DNA from: Vespula vulgaris | Taxonomy: Eukaryota; Arthropoda; Insecta; Hymenoptera; Vespidae | DNA length: 64,000 bases | Direction: 5' to 3' | NCBI RefSeq assembly: GCF_905475345.1 | Contig: NC_066595.1 | Coordinates: 6,080,001 to 6,144,000, forward strand | In this document: positions 22,074 to 32,980 of the stretch, piece by piece | How positions within the stretch are numbered: the first letter of the stretch is position 1 | How the letters are laid out: every line of letters starts with the position of its first letter | Notes under the pieces: generated by a model | Told to the model about the DNA's origin: nothing | The model's database searches: none | Seen by the model: the letters and a program-made list of their open reading frames with translations, nothing else | Program-made: the position numbers and the translations under genes

Positions 22074-23146
22074 CCATCCTTCTTATTCTCCTTACTTAGT
22101 TCGAAGATTAATTGGCTACTTCGCTATGTATAACATACATGCATATGTATTCAGTTATATATGCTAGAAATTCTCAACGAGACATGCTGATTTTTTTTTT
22201 CTTTTTTTTTTCATCTCCTTTTCTTTTTCTTTTTATATTCCTTTTCTTTCTCTCTCTGTCTCTCTCTCTCTCCTACCGGAAACAACAACGCAAGTGATCG
22301 AGCCTCGATGAAAATTCAATTAACTCCCCTTATGTTATCTTAATGAAACACCACCTTCTAATTAGTGTCCATCTCGATCAGACCTTATGCATACACTCGA
22401 ATAGAGAGAAGAATAAGGTAGAATAAAAATGTAAAAAGATCCTTACCGTTCCAGACCTTAAACCCAGTAGGAGAGCCACTTTGTACGCTCGTTACTTTTA
22501 TGTAATACGATTCGAGAAGATCCCACGAAGCGTTACAGTGTCCACTCTAGGCTCAATTAACATCCATCTTGCTCTCTCTCTCTCTCTCTCTCTCTTTCCT
22601 TCTTTCATTCTTTCTTTTTTTACGCGCTTTAATTAGATATCTTATTAAAAGAAAACGTTGTGCGCGATTCGAAATAGTTAGACGTCTGTCTGGCTAGAGA
22701 GAAACAGAGAATTCGTGCCACCGATTTGGTGACTGCATTCGAGGTAAGCCCTAATTATTGTAAGCAGGAAACCAAGATGAAAGAAGGTGGGGAGTGAGTC
22801 TAATGTATTTCTGGTTCGACCTTCCTTCCTTCCTTCCTTCCTTCCTTCTATCCGTCCGTCCTTCCTCCCCCTCCTCCTCCTCCTCCTCCTCTTCCTCCTC
22901 CTTCTTCTTCTTCTTTGAGAGCGTAGGCAACCGAATGAATAGCGTGCGTTCACGGTAAGGCGCTCACCGTAATGGTGGCACACGCCGTTACCACTACGAA
23001 GCACGTTGTCGGCGTCGGTGCCGGCGCACGGCTCTACTTACAATAATTAACATGATTGCCATTATACGTACGTGCGCGGGCGTGCGTCGTAATGGGCAGA
23101 CAACGACCACCGTTGCGAAACTTCACCGGTAGGAACGCCTTCATAG

Positions 23147-23180
<34 letters not shown>

Positions 23181-23339
23181 TGCGTCCTATCGGTGATAAT
23201 TTATCGTAAAAGAAGATTCTTTAGAAATACATTAGAAAATACTTGTTTCGTAATAAAAAATAATAAATATTATCAAGACGATATCGAATTGTGATGTACA
23301 AGCTTGTATAAACATTAGCCAATGGCTACGATGATTCTT

Positions 23340-23575
23340 CAAATATCCAGCTATGATCTTTGAAATTATCCAAATGTTAGCAACGAGTGATAGACGGATT
23401 TACGTTGATTCCCAGGATACAGAGTGACGACTTTTAAATTTATCCAGATGTTATAAAAAAAGCAAAAAAAAGGAAAAACAGACTACGAGGATTTCTAGGA
23501 TGTTTGAATAATGATGTTTGAACTTATCCAAATCTTAAAAAAAAATGAGTGACAAACTACGATGACCCCTTTGAA
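23340..23575 (+). repeat. degenerate tandem triplication, about 75-85 bp period
   Basis: TTTGAAATTATCCAAATGTTA, TTTAAATTTATCCAGATGTTA and TTTGAACTTATCCAAATCTTA-like words at about 23360, 23434 and 23514, with flanking CGATGA/GAGTGA words. An old, diverged minisatellite. Confidence 0.5.
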
Positions 23576-23981
23576 AAAGAACGTTTCTCTCGTAATACTT
23601 TAAAAAACTTGTGAAACGATCGAAAGAAATAGAAAAAGGAAAAGAACGAAAAGAAAGCAAAAGAAAAGGGAAAGAAACCCCGTAGGAAAAGAGTAGAACA
23701 AAACATTCATTTTTGCAAGGGGAATGCTTTCTCCAGCTTTCGTCAATATCCTTTGTAAGAGAAAAGGCGATAACAGTATCCGTCCCTGGTAGTAACCGTA
23801 CTGGGGAAGTTACGGGCGAGAGAGAAGTTAGCAGACACGAGCCATTTACCGGGTGGTGGGCGAAGGTAGTCGAAGGTAGCGAGTCGGACGGTAATGGTCA
23901 TTACGAGCACGCTCCGTTGATTGTGCACCGCCACGGGACCGAGGCGGAGAGGGCATCATCGCCGACCCGGAGACCCGCTCC

Positions 23982-24015
<34 letters not shown>

Positions 24016-24153
24016 TTCTCTCTTAGCGCGTCGGCGTGTATAAGAGTTAGCTAGAAAGAAAGAGAGAGAAAGAGAGAGAGAGAAGGATGGAGAAAGAACG
24101 GACGCGCGCGGTATATTCTTTTATTAAGCTAGGAGCATAGCCATGGCAAACTC

Positions 24154-24229
24154 GTTCGTTAGCTAATTTAATGCCGGCCACTGAACGCCGCCGATACCGT
24201 GGCCACGGCCCTATATCACTTTAACGCAC
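24154..24229 (+). promoter_or_regulatory. two-block conserved element, copy 1
   Basis: Block A at 24154-24178 (GTTCGTTAGC then T then AATTTAATGCC) and block B at 24210-24229 (CCTATATCACTTTAACGCAC), 31 bp apart. Both recur at 25208-25377. No long frame fits the conservation pattern; a duplicated enhancer or RNA element is inferred. Confidence 0.6.
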
Positions 24230-25207
24230 CCGAAGGTGGATGCCGGCGTGCATATCGCTGAAGAACGCGGCGAACCTTCGACCCTCATTCTTCTATGTAT
24301 GTATGTATGTATGTATGTGTGTGTATGTGTATGTGGACTCCTACGTACTAGATAGAACGAGTAAGGGACGATAATCGTACCCTTCACTATGCGAATTTAA
24401 ATTCGATTTTATACTACTCCTCTCTCTACTCGATCGTTCGTTTATGTCTTTTAAAAAGCCTCTATAATGCATTCATATATCCAGTATCTCATCGTGTATT
24501 CGTATATTTTCTTTTTTTTTTTCGTCTTCTTGTTATCTTCTTGTTATGTTTTCTTTCTGTATTATCTGTTTCTGTTTGTCCCATTTTTTTTTCTTTTTCC
24601 TTCTCTCTTCAGCTTGGACTTATTTCGTATCTAACGAAATATTAATTCCTATTTCATATACGAAGGAGGTTAATGCTTCTAAAGTATCGATTATGTTCGC
24701 GATTATGACCAAGTATAGTTATACTGCGAGTTTCGTATTATAGAAGTCTTCTTCCTTTTAAGGGCGCGAAATAAAATTTGGTTATAAATGGTCATTAAAA
24801 ACAAAACAAGAAAGAAAGAAAAAGAAAAAGTAAAAAAAAGAAAAAGAAAAAGAGAGAAAGAAAAGAAAGAAAGAACGAAAGCGTTTTCGGATCGTACTTT
24901 TTTCTAAAAGTATACAAAAAAAAAAAAAGAAAAGAAAGAAAAGAAAAAGGGATAACAGAAGCTACGTGATTTATTTTATTATTTATTTTCATCGTTAACG
25001 ATATCGCGATTATCATCGAAGGAGCGGCTCCGAAGGCGTCGAGAAGGCGTTCCGAGTCTAAAGGGATCGGACTGTTAATCTTTTCGAGTTAAAAGAGAGA
25101 GATGGTCCCTGATGAAAACGCGTAGAATCCTCCGCGACAGTGGACGACTATAATTCTTCGTGTAATCGTTACGGTTCGGCCCGCTAAGCGATTATAAACC
25201 ACGTAAC
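24230..25207. other. DNA between the two duplicated elements
   Basis: (ATGT)n at 24294-24335, AT-leaning unique sequence, A-rich AAAG/AAAAG tracts at 24805-24950. No supported gene. Confidence 0.6.
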
Positions 25208-25377
25208 GTTCGTTAGCGAATTTAATGCCAGCGGCCTTAGCGCGCACGCGCGTGCACTCATATACACGCACGTGAATAGGTAGACACGCACGAACGCACG
25301 TACGCACGCACGCAGAAACATATACAAAAGCAGTACACGGACGTCGACTGGCTTGGTCCTATATCACTTTAACGCAC
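25208..25377 (+). promoter_or_regulatory. two-block conserved element, copy 2
   Basis: Block A at 25208-25232 differs from copy 1 at two positions; block B at 25358-25377 is identical over 20 bp. Here the blocks are 125 bp apart because a GCAC/ACGC-type simple repeat (about 25240-25318) has grown between them. Orientation is the same as in copy 1. Confidence 0.6.
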
Positions 25378-26918
25378 TGCCGTGAAGTTCAGGGTTGCGG
25401 TCGGTACGATGAACTCGTCCGGTCGTAGTGCAATACTAAGAAACAGAAACGATGATGCCTTCTTGGTGCTCTTATTCAATTAACCGTGAAAAAAAAAATA
25501 CACACACACACACATATATATATATATAAATTCTTTCGCAATTAATTTCTATCAATGAAAAATAAAAAAATAAAAAAAGAGAGAGAGAAAAGAAAAAGAT
25601 AATAATAATAATAATTTTGGTGTAAAATCGTTCGAAAAATAGAAATACTATACAATTGCAATAGCTTTAGCAGGAATATTAAAGAGACCTGTGAAGCATG
25701 TCTCTTTCTCGATAACGAGAACAAAAATAAAAATAAGAAGAGAGAAAAGAGAAAGGAGAGAATAAAAAAGAGAAAGAAGAAAAATAACAGAAGAAGAAGA
25801 AGAAGAAGAAGAGAAAGAAGAAGGACAAAAAGAGAGAAGGGCGACGGGGACGTGGCGGTGTTTTCGCGCGGATTCTCTTCGTGCAAAATGCAACAGCACG
25901 AGTTCGCGTGGCATCGGAGATCAGCGTCGTTTTCCTTATAAGACCCCCGTTGCGTTTTAAAGGCACAGGTGGCGTGGCACGTTCTAACCGGTGCTAAGCG
26001 ACTTTTCTAGGCGTACAAGAGAAACGAAGAAAGAGGGAGGGTATAGGTGAGCCTTCGTAATTACGTCCCAATATGCAAGCGGGCCGTGCAACGTGCTCTC
26101 TCCCTCTCTCTCTTTCTCTCTCTTTTCCTTTCTTTCTCTTTCTTTCAACGATGGTATGTGAGCTGCTGCTTGAAACAGCCGCGATAGATCGCTAGATAGG
26201 CGTACGTAGAATATACCAGCAGTCTCGCGGACCTCCTTCCCCTCCTCCACTTCCTCCTCCTTTTTCTTCTCCTCTTTCTCCTCTTCCTCCTTCAACACCA
26301 CCACCTCTTTGCCTCTTCTTCTTTCTCTCTATCTCTCTCAACGTGGTTCGTATCGTTGGTGCACGTTGAATGATTAATGTGCTCCCGAGGCAACGTAACA
26401 CCTGATCTGTCCCGAGCTAAAATTACGCGATACAGGAGCCCGCGTTCTCTAAGAGATCGTTCGAGAATAGAAAAGGACACCCGGAAGATCGGGATCGATC
26501 GCGAAATCGAGAATCCGTCTGTTGAACCGTGAAAGGTCGTACGATCTTTTCTCAGAAAGCTTTTCTTTAATCTCTAACTCTCGAGAGAAGAAAAAGAAAA
26601 TGAAAATAATGTTGTAACAGATAACTAGCAGGTTCTGGTATATTCTTTTATTTAATAAGATTAATAGTAAAATACGTATGTATAACCGAAGAATCTAGAA
26701 CGCATTCTGACTCCCATTACCTCAGGAAGAAATATTAATTAACAGGCACGATAATGACCTCTACTGGCTTGCTAAAGAAATCGTTTTAGTAGAACGATCG
26801 TGATTTCACGAAATAAGGCGAATTAATAGTCAGCGGTAGCACGCCCACGCACCGATGATCGCGATATAAAAACGGGCTCGTGAATGTCGGAAGATGCGTT
26901 GCGATTAGCTCGAGCGTT

Positions 26919-26984
<66 letters not shown>

Positions 26985-27379
26985 TCTCTCTAACTCTAAC
27001 TCGGCGCTTGTAATTAATTATCCACTTCGATATTAGGAGTGCACGGAAAGCGAGCGACGATAGCGAACACGAGCGTGGTAAGTGCAACGGATAGAGCTAT
27101 ACGACTTGGGTGACCGTGTTCAGATTCTAAAGTGGACGCGGAAAAGAGAAGGAGGAAAAGAGGGCAACCAAGCGATGCTAGAGCAGATTCTGTCTCGTTT
27201 TTGCTCGGATAGCAAGCACATTGCTTACGTGCGTGCGCACACGCCAAACCCTTTCCACCTTTCTTGCGTGCCAAGGTGTAATCCTCGGTCTTCTCTTTCA
27301 CTCTCTTTCTCTCCGTCTCTTTCACTCGTTATTTCTCTCTTCTTTCGTATCTTTTCTCTTTTCTTTTCTTTCTTTAACC
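25378..27379. other. non-coding, polypurine tracts
   Basis: CA/TA 25498-25529, purine tracts 25560-25845, pyrimidine 26096-26155 and 26235-26340, CT 26922-26990. 25855-25990 is a unique block with CCTTATAAGACC and CAGGTG; 26040-26095 holds TAATTAC and ATATGCAA. Confidence 0.55.
26922..26990 (+). repeat. (CT)n microsatellite
   Basis: About 60 bp of pure CT, then CT with TTCC/AACT. Confidence 0.95.
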
Positions 27380-27600
27380 ATGTTACTCGAGCAAAGTAAA
27401 TACGATAATATAATATCGGCCGACGACAGAAGCCCTCCTTTCCCTCCGACCCTTTCCAATCTTTTCATTGAAAAACTTTCTCAATCCTCGAAAAATGATA
27501 ATAATTCGACGATAATAAATTATTCGCAATTTATTAATGCATTTCTCGAAATATCTTCATCTTTATCTTCTAGTATCATCGAATTTTCGAATAGTGGGAG
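27380..27600 (+). CDS. first coding exon of a plus-strand gene, unidentified
   Basis: An ATG in good context (AACC ATG) follows a long pyrimidine tract and opens 73 codons ending at an excellent donor (GGGAG|GTAAGT, 27601). The protein starts MLLEQSKYDNIISADD, continues with a Pro-rich SPPFPPTLSNLF, an Asn-rich KNDNNSTIINYSQF, and a Ser-rich helix-like end (FLEISSSLSSSIIEF). It leaves in phase 2 (AG|). The exon at 30318 starts with the single G that completes an Arg codon and stays open to a stop, which is the main reason to believe the pair. The frame is also open upstream to about 27180, so the start could lie further 5'. No family recognised; no signal peptide. Confidence 0.42.
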
Positions 27601-27768
27601 GTAAGTATTTGCGTAAGCACGTCAATAAAACGCACGCGAAATAATTCAACGTTTGTCCTCCTCTTCCTCCTTCTCCTCCTCCTTTTCTTCTACCTTCTCC
27701 CCCCTTGGACATCGGTTGCCAGAAGGAATAGAAGCCAGAACGGCAGCGTTCGAACGTCATTCCCACAG

Positions 27769-27960
27769 AGACGACAACGACGAGGTTCCATTAGAGCTAT
27801 AAGGCATTGTCAGCGCGTACGCATCGTCGCGAACAGCAACAACAGCAAAAGTTGCAACGGCAACGGCAACGGCAACAAGGTGACGGTAGGTGCAGCGTTG
27901 AATCGGTATGCACATGGCGTACTCACGGCTATCCTCGCGTACTCGCAAAGAAAATCGAAA
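27769..27960 (+). CDS. possible exon, Asn/Gly-rich, 64 codons
   Basis: An acceptor-like TTCCCACAG at 27768 and a donor GTAAGC at 27961 enclose 192 nt open in phase 0, with a GNGNGNK run and VGAALNRYAHGVLTAILAYS near the end. Another frame is open and gives a Gln-rich stretch (five Q, then QRQRQRQQ) from CAA/CAG/CGG codons. The exon does not match the phase-2 donor at 27600. Multiple open frames in this CpG-rich sequence make coding status uncertain. Confidence 0.18.
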
Positions 27961-28400
27961 GTAAGCCGACGGGTAGGCAAAAGGAGGCGGTGGCGGCTCC
28001 GTTCTGAATGCAGCCAGGTTACTGTATGCAAAATAGTCGTTTACAGGTAAGCATCCTTACGGATGCACCTCGTGTACACGTATGTATACTTTTACATACT
28101 CCTCGTCTCCTCGTCCAGCAACTTGCCGGTTGCTGCCACGAGAGCTTCCACGAGAAAGGGTGAGCCTTAGGGCTAACAGCTATACGGTATACACGATACG
28201 GGGCAGTTTTATTGGACGACACCGACACCGACTACTCGCGAGGAATCGCGATTGCTTCCCTTTTGCCGCGAGATGATCGCCGCCTTTGCCAAAGGTACCG
28301 GCGAGCTTTCGTGGATTTCTATCGGTCGATCCGAGCCAGCTGCAACCGAGGAAAGGCGCGAAACCTTTGTCGATGAATGGAAAGAAGGATAGATAGATAG

Positions 28401-28431
<31 letters not shown>

Positions 28432-30073
28432 CTTGATTTTTTCACCTGCGGATATGGAATGCGTCGATATTCGATCGACGAAGACTATCTAATTGGTTTC
28501 AGGTGCTACCGTGGGAGCGAACGAAATCGATGTCTACAAGAGGTTTACTAACAGACTCCTAGAATTTCCATTTTACTGAGAAAACCGACAAGCCTGTTAA
28601 CTTTCTAGCTTTTCTTTGTCTCCCTTTTCGATCTTAAACTTTGCTCGTAGTAATCGTTAACTTTGATCGTCATGAATATCGGTATAAAACTCGACTATCA
28701 AACGTCACCTATGGATTCTACAAGACGGAGCTATACTGCGTCGTGTTCACGAAAGACGGCTAAGAAAGGCGGCTAAGAGGAAGGAGACTTCGTACGAAAG
28801 AATGCTTAGCTAGAGAAAGAGAGTCGAGCAACGTCGACGAGGTCATCGTCAGAGTCATCGATCAAGTTCTCCAACCGAGGTCACCCTATGACCCCCGGGC
28901 CGGCAGCCGTTCGCCAGCCTCGGTCAGTCATCGATCTACGGATCCTTGCCGTAGATCACTCCTCTCGATACCTACCGCAACGAGCTTCGAGAGTGATGTC
29001 GGTACACATATGTATATAGGTGTCCGACCGTGTGTTCGTGTACACGCCACGAAAATCGCACGCGGTCATTATTTATGCGCTCGTAATCTGTCATAACCGG
29101 AGGTCCACTTATGCAACCTGACGATATCGTTACGGTCTAACGGAAACGCCTACCAGACCGCTCCCTTTCTCGCTTTCTCTCTATCTCTTCTCTCTCTCTC
29201 TCTCTTTATCTCTATCTCTTTCTCTCTTTCTCTTCTTCTTCTATCTCTCTGTCTCTCTCAGAAACGCGACGACAGTTATCAGCCCCCGAATCTATTCAGT
29301 GAAAAATGTCTTCTCTTTACTTCCAAGAGCTCCTCAACTTTTTAAGTTAAGGCTTCTTCAAAATCGATCTATTATTTTTTTTCCCTTCTCCCTCTCTCTT
29401 TTCTTTTCTCTTTCTTATTCTCGTTTCCTTGTTAAAAAGCGCAAAAACCGATCGCAAAGTTTATTATGCAGCAAGCATAAGTAGTACCCTTCTTCTCTCT
29501 TTATCTCTATAAATTACAAAATAAAAAAGAAAAAGAAAGAAAAAAGGAGAATAGATAGACGTGCTTAAAAGTTAATCACCGAAAATGGTTCCTTCGGGGT
29601 TATTGATCTTGTAAAGTTAATCCTTTCGCGTCAAGCAACGACCTCGTGAAATTTCATCGGCCTTTTATAATCCTTACGACCGAATTGCGAAACGCTAATA
29701 AACGCATCCTTCTCTCTCTCTCTCTTTCTCTCTGTGTATATATCTCATGCACGCGAGAGCATTGGGCACTTTTACGACGTAGCCTTGTAAAGACATAAAA
29801 AAGAAGGATACTCCAGGAGATGCGACCCCGTATCTCGGATGATCCTTTCAAATTCTCGCCGTCGATTACTTTACTGCCTCGTTTATCGCGCGCACCCCAG
29901 ACCGAAATAAAGTTTAAAGGCGCATAACGCACGAGAATTCTCCGTGCCATGAATTCACGCCGTAAGACCGATCGTATAATTGTTTAGGAAGACCTCGTGA
30001 ATGGCGTCTTTACGTTTTTATTTAAAAAAAAGAAAAAGAAACAAAAGAAAAGAAAGAAAAACTCACTCTTCTC

Positions 30074-30129
<56 letters not shown>

Positions 30130-30317
30130 ATTCGTACAAACTTCACTCCGTTTTATTCTTTATCACACGATAAAGAAGAAAAATCTAACGGTTACCCTAA
30201 ATAACAAAAACGATTCCGCTTAGAAAAATATCAAACTCGGTTATATCTCCGCATTCGCGAACGCAAGAATTCTCTCTTTTTATATCTCTTTATTTCTTTT
30301 ATTTTATCTTACCATAG
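27961..30317. other. proposed intron of the plus-strand gene
   Basis: 28118-28159 has a strong acceptor (CTCCTCGTCTCCTCGTCCAG) and a GTGAGC donor around a 41-nt open block, a possible alternative exon. GA 28399-28432, CT 29163-29260 and 30078-30128. Unique CpG-rich islands at 28840-29160 and 29580-29960 look regulatory (TTTATG, TTAATCC, AATAAAG words). Confidence 0.5.
28878..28957. promoter_or_regulatory. receptor-type inverted repeat and 9-bp hairpin
   Basis: AGGTCA-CCCTA-TGACCC (28878-28894) is an inverted pair of nuclear-receptor half-sites with 5-bp spacing. At 28933-28957, GATCTACGG-ATCCTTG-CCGTAGATC forms a perfect 9-bp stem with a 7-nt loop. Both lie in a CpG-rich non-repetitive block. 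Confidence 0.45.
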
Positions 30318-30447
30318 GCAACAAGAATTTGCGATGATGAGTCGTCGAAACGCTTTAAGCACCTTGAATTCCCGTGATCCTGTTCCGGCCACTCAACCTC
30401 GACCTCTCGAGGCAGATGTTAGTCTTTCCTCTTCTCCGTCCAGATAG
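30318..30447 (+). CDS. terminal coding exon of the plus-strand gene
   Basis: A strong acceptor (a T/C-rich run of about 40 nt ending CTTACCATAG) is followed by G, then 42 codons beginning QQEFAMMSRRNALSTLNSRD and ending LSSSPSR before TAG at 30445-30447. The leading G fits the phase-2 donor at 27600. AATAAA at 30579-30584 is a plausible polyadenylation signal. The C-terminus is Arg/Ser/Pro-rich and hydrophilic. Intron length would be 2.7 kb; a 41-nt block at about 28119-28159 with good splice signals could be an alternative exon that shifts the frame. The minus strand is also open here but has a stop just where an acceptor would be needed. Confidence 0.42.
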
Positions 30448-30578
30448 TAGTATTACAGTCAGCAGGGATCTTCCACAATTATATGATATCTTTCTGTCGT
30501 AGGGGTTTTTCTTTTTCCTTCTTTATCTCTTTCTCTTTCGTAACTCGACTTTTTAACTCGCGACAGAAATTAAAATCG

Positions 30579-30584
30579 AATAAA
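30579..30584 (+). promoter_or_regulatory. AATAAA polyadenylation signal candidate
   Basis: Canonical hexamer 132 nt after the stop of the exon ending at 30447, on the same strand. AATAAA is common in AT-rich DNA, so the placement rather than the motif is the support. Confidence 0.35.
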
Positions 30585-31248
30585 ATGAATCACTTTAGAG
30601 AGATTTTCTCTCAGCTATATATTTATCTACGTACGTCTTTCCCGATGAGAAACCAATACGCGAATGAGATTCCGTTTAACATAAACGACAAGGACATCCT
30701 CGAGAATGTTTACAACAATGCTATGTTTTCATTGATATACGTTCGTTCATAAACATATATACCTAGATATTCTTCTTACCAAAAACAAATTGTTTTTCTT
30801 TATACTATTTTGATCGACGTACTCACCGTGACGATATCAAACAACGATCAATTGTATTAATTGTAATTTACGTCTATCAATACATCAAATCGTTTAAAAC
30901 GCTTGACACGATGTTCTTTATCATCTTTTATAAATATTCTCCGTTTCAAATTATTTACATATATTCGTAACAAAATTAACAATTTTATTAACGATTTTAT
31001 ATACGTATATGTGTGTATAAAGAATCTAGAAAAGTAGAAACGATCTATAATACATTTTCAAACGTACGAGGAAAAAGATATTTAAAAAAAAAGGATAATA
31101 ATCGCTAAGTTATAGTTGATATATTACTATATAAAAACTATTGAATAACAATATCACAAATTTAAACAATATCTACCGATTCTGCAACAATTACAAATCT
31201 ACTTTCGATGATACGTATATACATATATATATATAAAAATAATACCTA

Positions 31249-31255
<7 letters not shown>

Positions 31256-31297
<42 letters not shown>
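31256..31297 (+). repeat. (AT)n microsatellite
   Basis: About 40 bp pure AT within a 300-bp stretch of very AT-rich sequence. Confidence 0.95.
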
Positions 31298-31299
<2 letters not shown>

Positions 31300-31972
31300 C
31301 CTGATAAAAATCATCAACGCTACATAGATAATTAACTACATATAAATAATACTAACTAAAATAATGTAACTAAAATAAAGAATACTACAATAAAAAAAAA
31401 AAAAAAAGACAGAGAGAGAAATAGAGAATAGTACGATAAGAAAAAGAGATATCGATACATCGTTTCATTTAGAATATATCTTTGTGGGAATTTATATCGA
31501 ACGGACATAACCGAAAATCTCAGGATCGATATTTTCGGCAAGAATACTCCGAAGGAACATCAAGATCGGTAGGATAATGAGACGACGTCGGTTCGAGTTC
31601 GGTTAACATCGTCTTCGTCGTCCTCGTGGATCGTCGTGACCACGTTGGTGTCGTGGTCGTTCGTCGCAGTCACTAACCACAGGGACCTGTAGGTCCTGCC
31701 AACGACTTTTTATGCTGGATTTCCATATAGGGAAAGATCCGATGCGATACGATACGCCGACGAGTCGCGGATGTTGCAGCGAAAGGGGAGCAATATATAC
31801 ATCTTTGCGTCGTCGGTAGAGACAGAGTAGAAAGACAGAGACAGAGACAGAGATAGAGATAGAGAGCAAAAGAGAAAGAGAGAGAAAGAGAGTTCCACCT
31901 TTTCGCATACGAAAAGGGATACCGCTTTGAGAATCTGGAAGGACTGATCCCTTCGAACATTTTTTGCAACGA

Positions 31973-31975
<3 letters not shown>

Positions 31976-32018
<43 letters not shown>

Positions 32019-32072
32019 TGAGGACGACGACGACGACGATGAAAAGAACGAGAACGAGGACGAGGACGAGGA
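31976..32072 (+). repeat. (GAC)n with GAG interruptions
   Basis: About 30 triplets. Depending on frame it gives poly-Asp, poly-Thr or poly-Arg; the plus frame runs on for 60 unique codons to 32272 without splice support. Confidence 0.9.
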
Positions 32073-32357
32073 CGACGATCGATGTGGAGTTTACGCTATC
32101 GTTTCTTCTTTCGTTCCGAGTCTTCGAAGAACGCGAGAAATCGATGTATCGACGAAGATTCCTCTACGGTCGTCCTATTTCAAGATTGATCGGTAATGTA
32201 AAGGAAATCGAAGTTAGACCAGACATATTCCAGTTTCCTCTTATTCATCGTCATTATCTTCGAGTTTCATGAGGCAGCATCGATCATACCTATAGAAAAC
32301 TATTGTCTTCCTAATGAATCGTGTCGTTCCTAGCGCAAGATCGTACGTCATAACTTC

Positions 32358-32397
<40 letters not shown>

Positions 32398-32795
32398 CTC
32401 TGTATAACATAATCGCTCGGGTTTCTCGACGAAGAGTATTAATAATGTAGGAAGGCACAGGTCGATCGTCGATCGGCCGTCGAGCGGACCGCTCGATTAA
32501 TTTATTATTCGACGTACTTACGTGGCTCGCGTTATACATATAAATACGCACACATACATCCATACATTCATACATACATACATACATACATACACGATAG
32601 ACGTTTCACGTAGAGTCGGGAGATCTCGCGAAGACGCCATTGGACCAGCTGTCTTCATATTTCAGCGTACTGCCGGCGCGGCATTAAAAGCGTGCATTAA
32701 CCCGCTCTCTCCGCGAGAAACGTTCGCTCCCTTGGCTGTTGCCTTTCCAAGTGTTGGTGGGTAACGCGATATTAATAGGACACGTTCGGTAGCCC

Positions 32796-32802
32796 AACAA
32801 CT

Positions 32803-32833
<31 letters not shown>

Positions 32834-32980
32834 TGTCGAACGAGAAACGATTTAAACATTCCGTTGTAACTACCGGTTGGTTTCTAAGAAGAAAGAAGGT
32901 GGTGATAGTGATGGTGATGGTGATGGTGATGGTGGTGGTAATGGTGATAGTGGTGGTGCTGGTAACGATGGTGGTGGGGA
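32796..32980 (+). repeat. (GAC)n and (GGTGAT)n repeats
   Basis: GAC units at 32796-32834 and GGTGAT/GGTGGT hexamers at 32899-32979, separated by unique sequence. Confidence 0.9.

Larger units (their letters stand above)
20634..24153. other. non-coding, repeat-rich
   Basis: AT/TATC 20884-20940, CT 21069-21101, CTG/TTG 21605-21715, TTC 22027-22073, T/C 22194-22275, CT 22570-22600, CCTT/CCT/TTC 22822-22915, GA 23149-23180, CT 23985-24022. Unique blocks at 20960-21060, 22920-23130 and 23700-23980 look regulatory. A GTAAGC donor at 22741 and a TTTAATTAG acceptor at 22636 bracket a stop-containing, possibly non-coding exon. Confidence 0.55.

Noticed and set aside
30318..30447. Minus-strand frame over the plus terminal exon (HLPREVEVEWPEQDHG...)
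   Set aside because: It has a usable donor, but an in-frame TAA abuts its 5' end and there is no pyrimidine tract for an acceptor.
31603..31700. Minus C-terminal frame VPVVSDCDERPRHQRGHDDP
   Set aside because: The acceptor (ACCTACAG) lacks a pyrimidine tract and the region is TCG/GAC repeat-like.
31964..32272. Plus frame with Thr run and 60-residue unique tail
   Set aside because: Depends on the GAC repeat and has no splice or start support.
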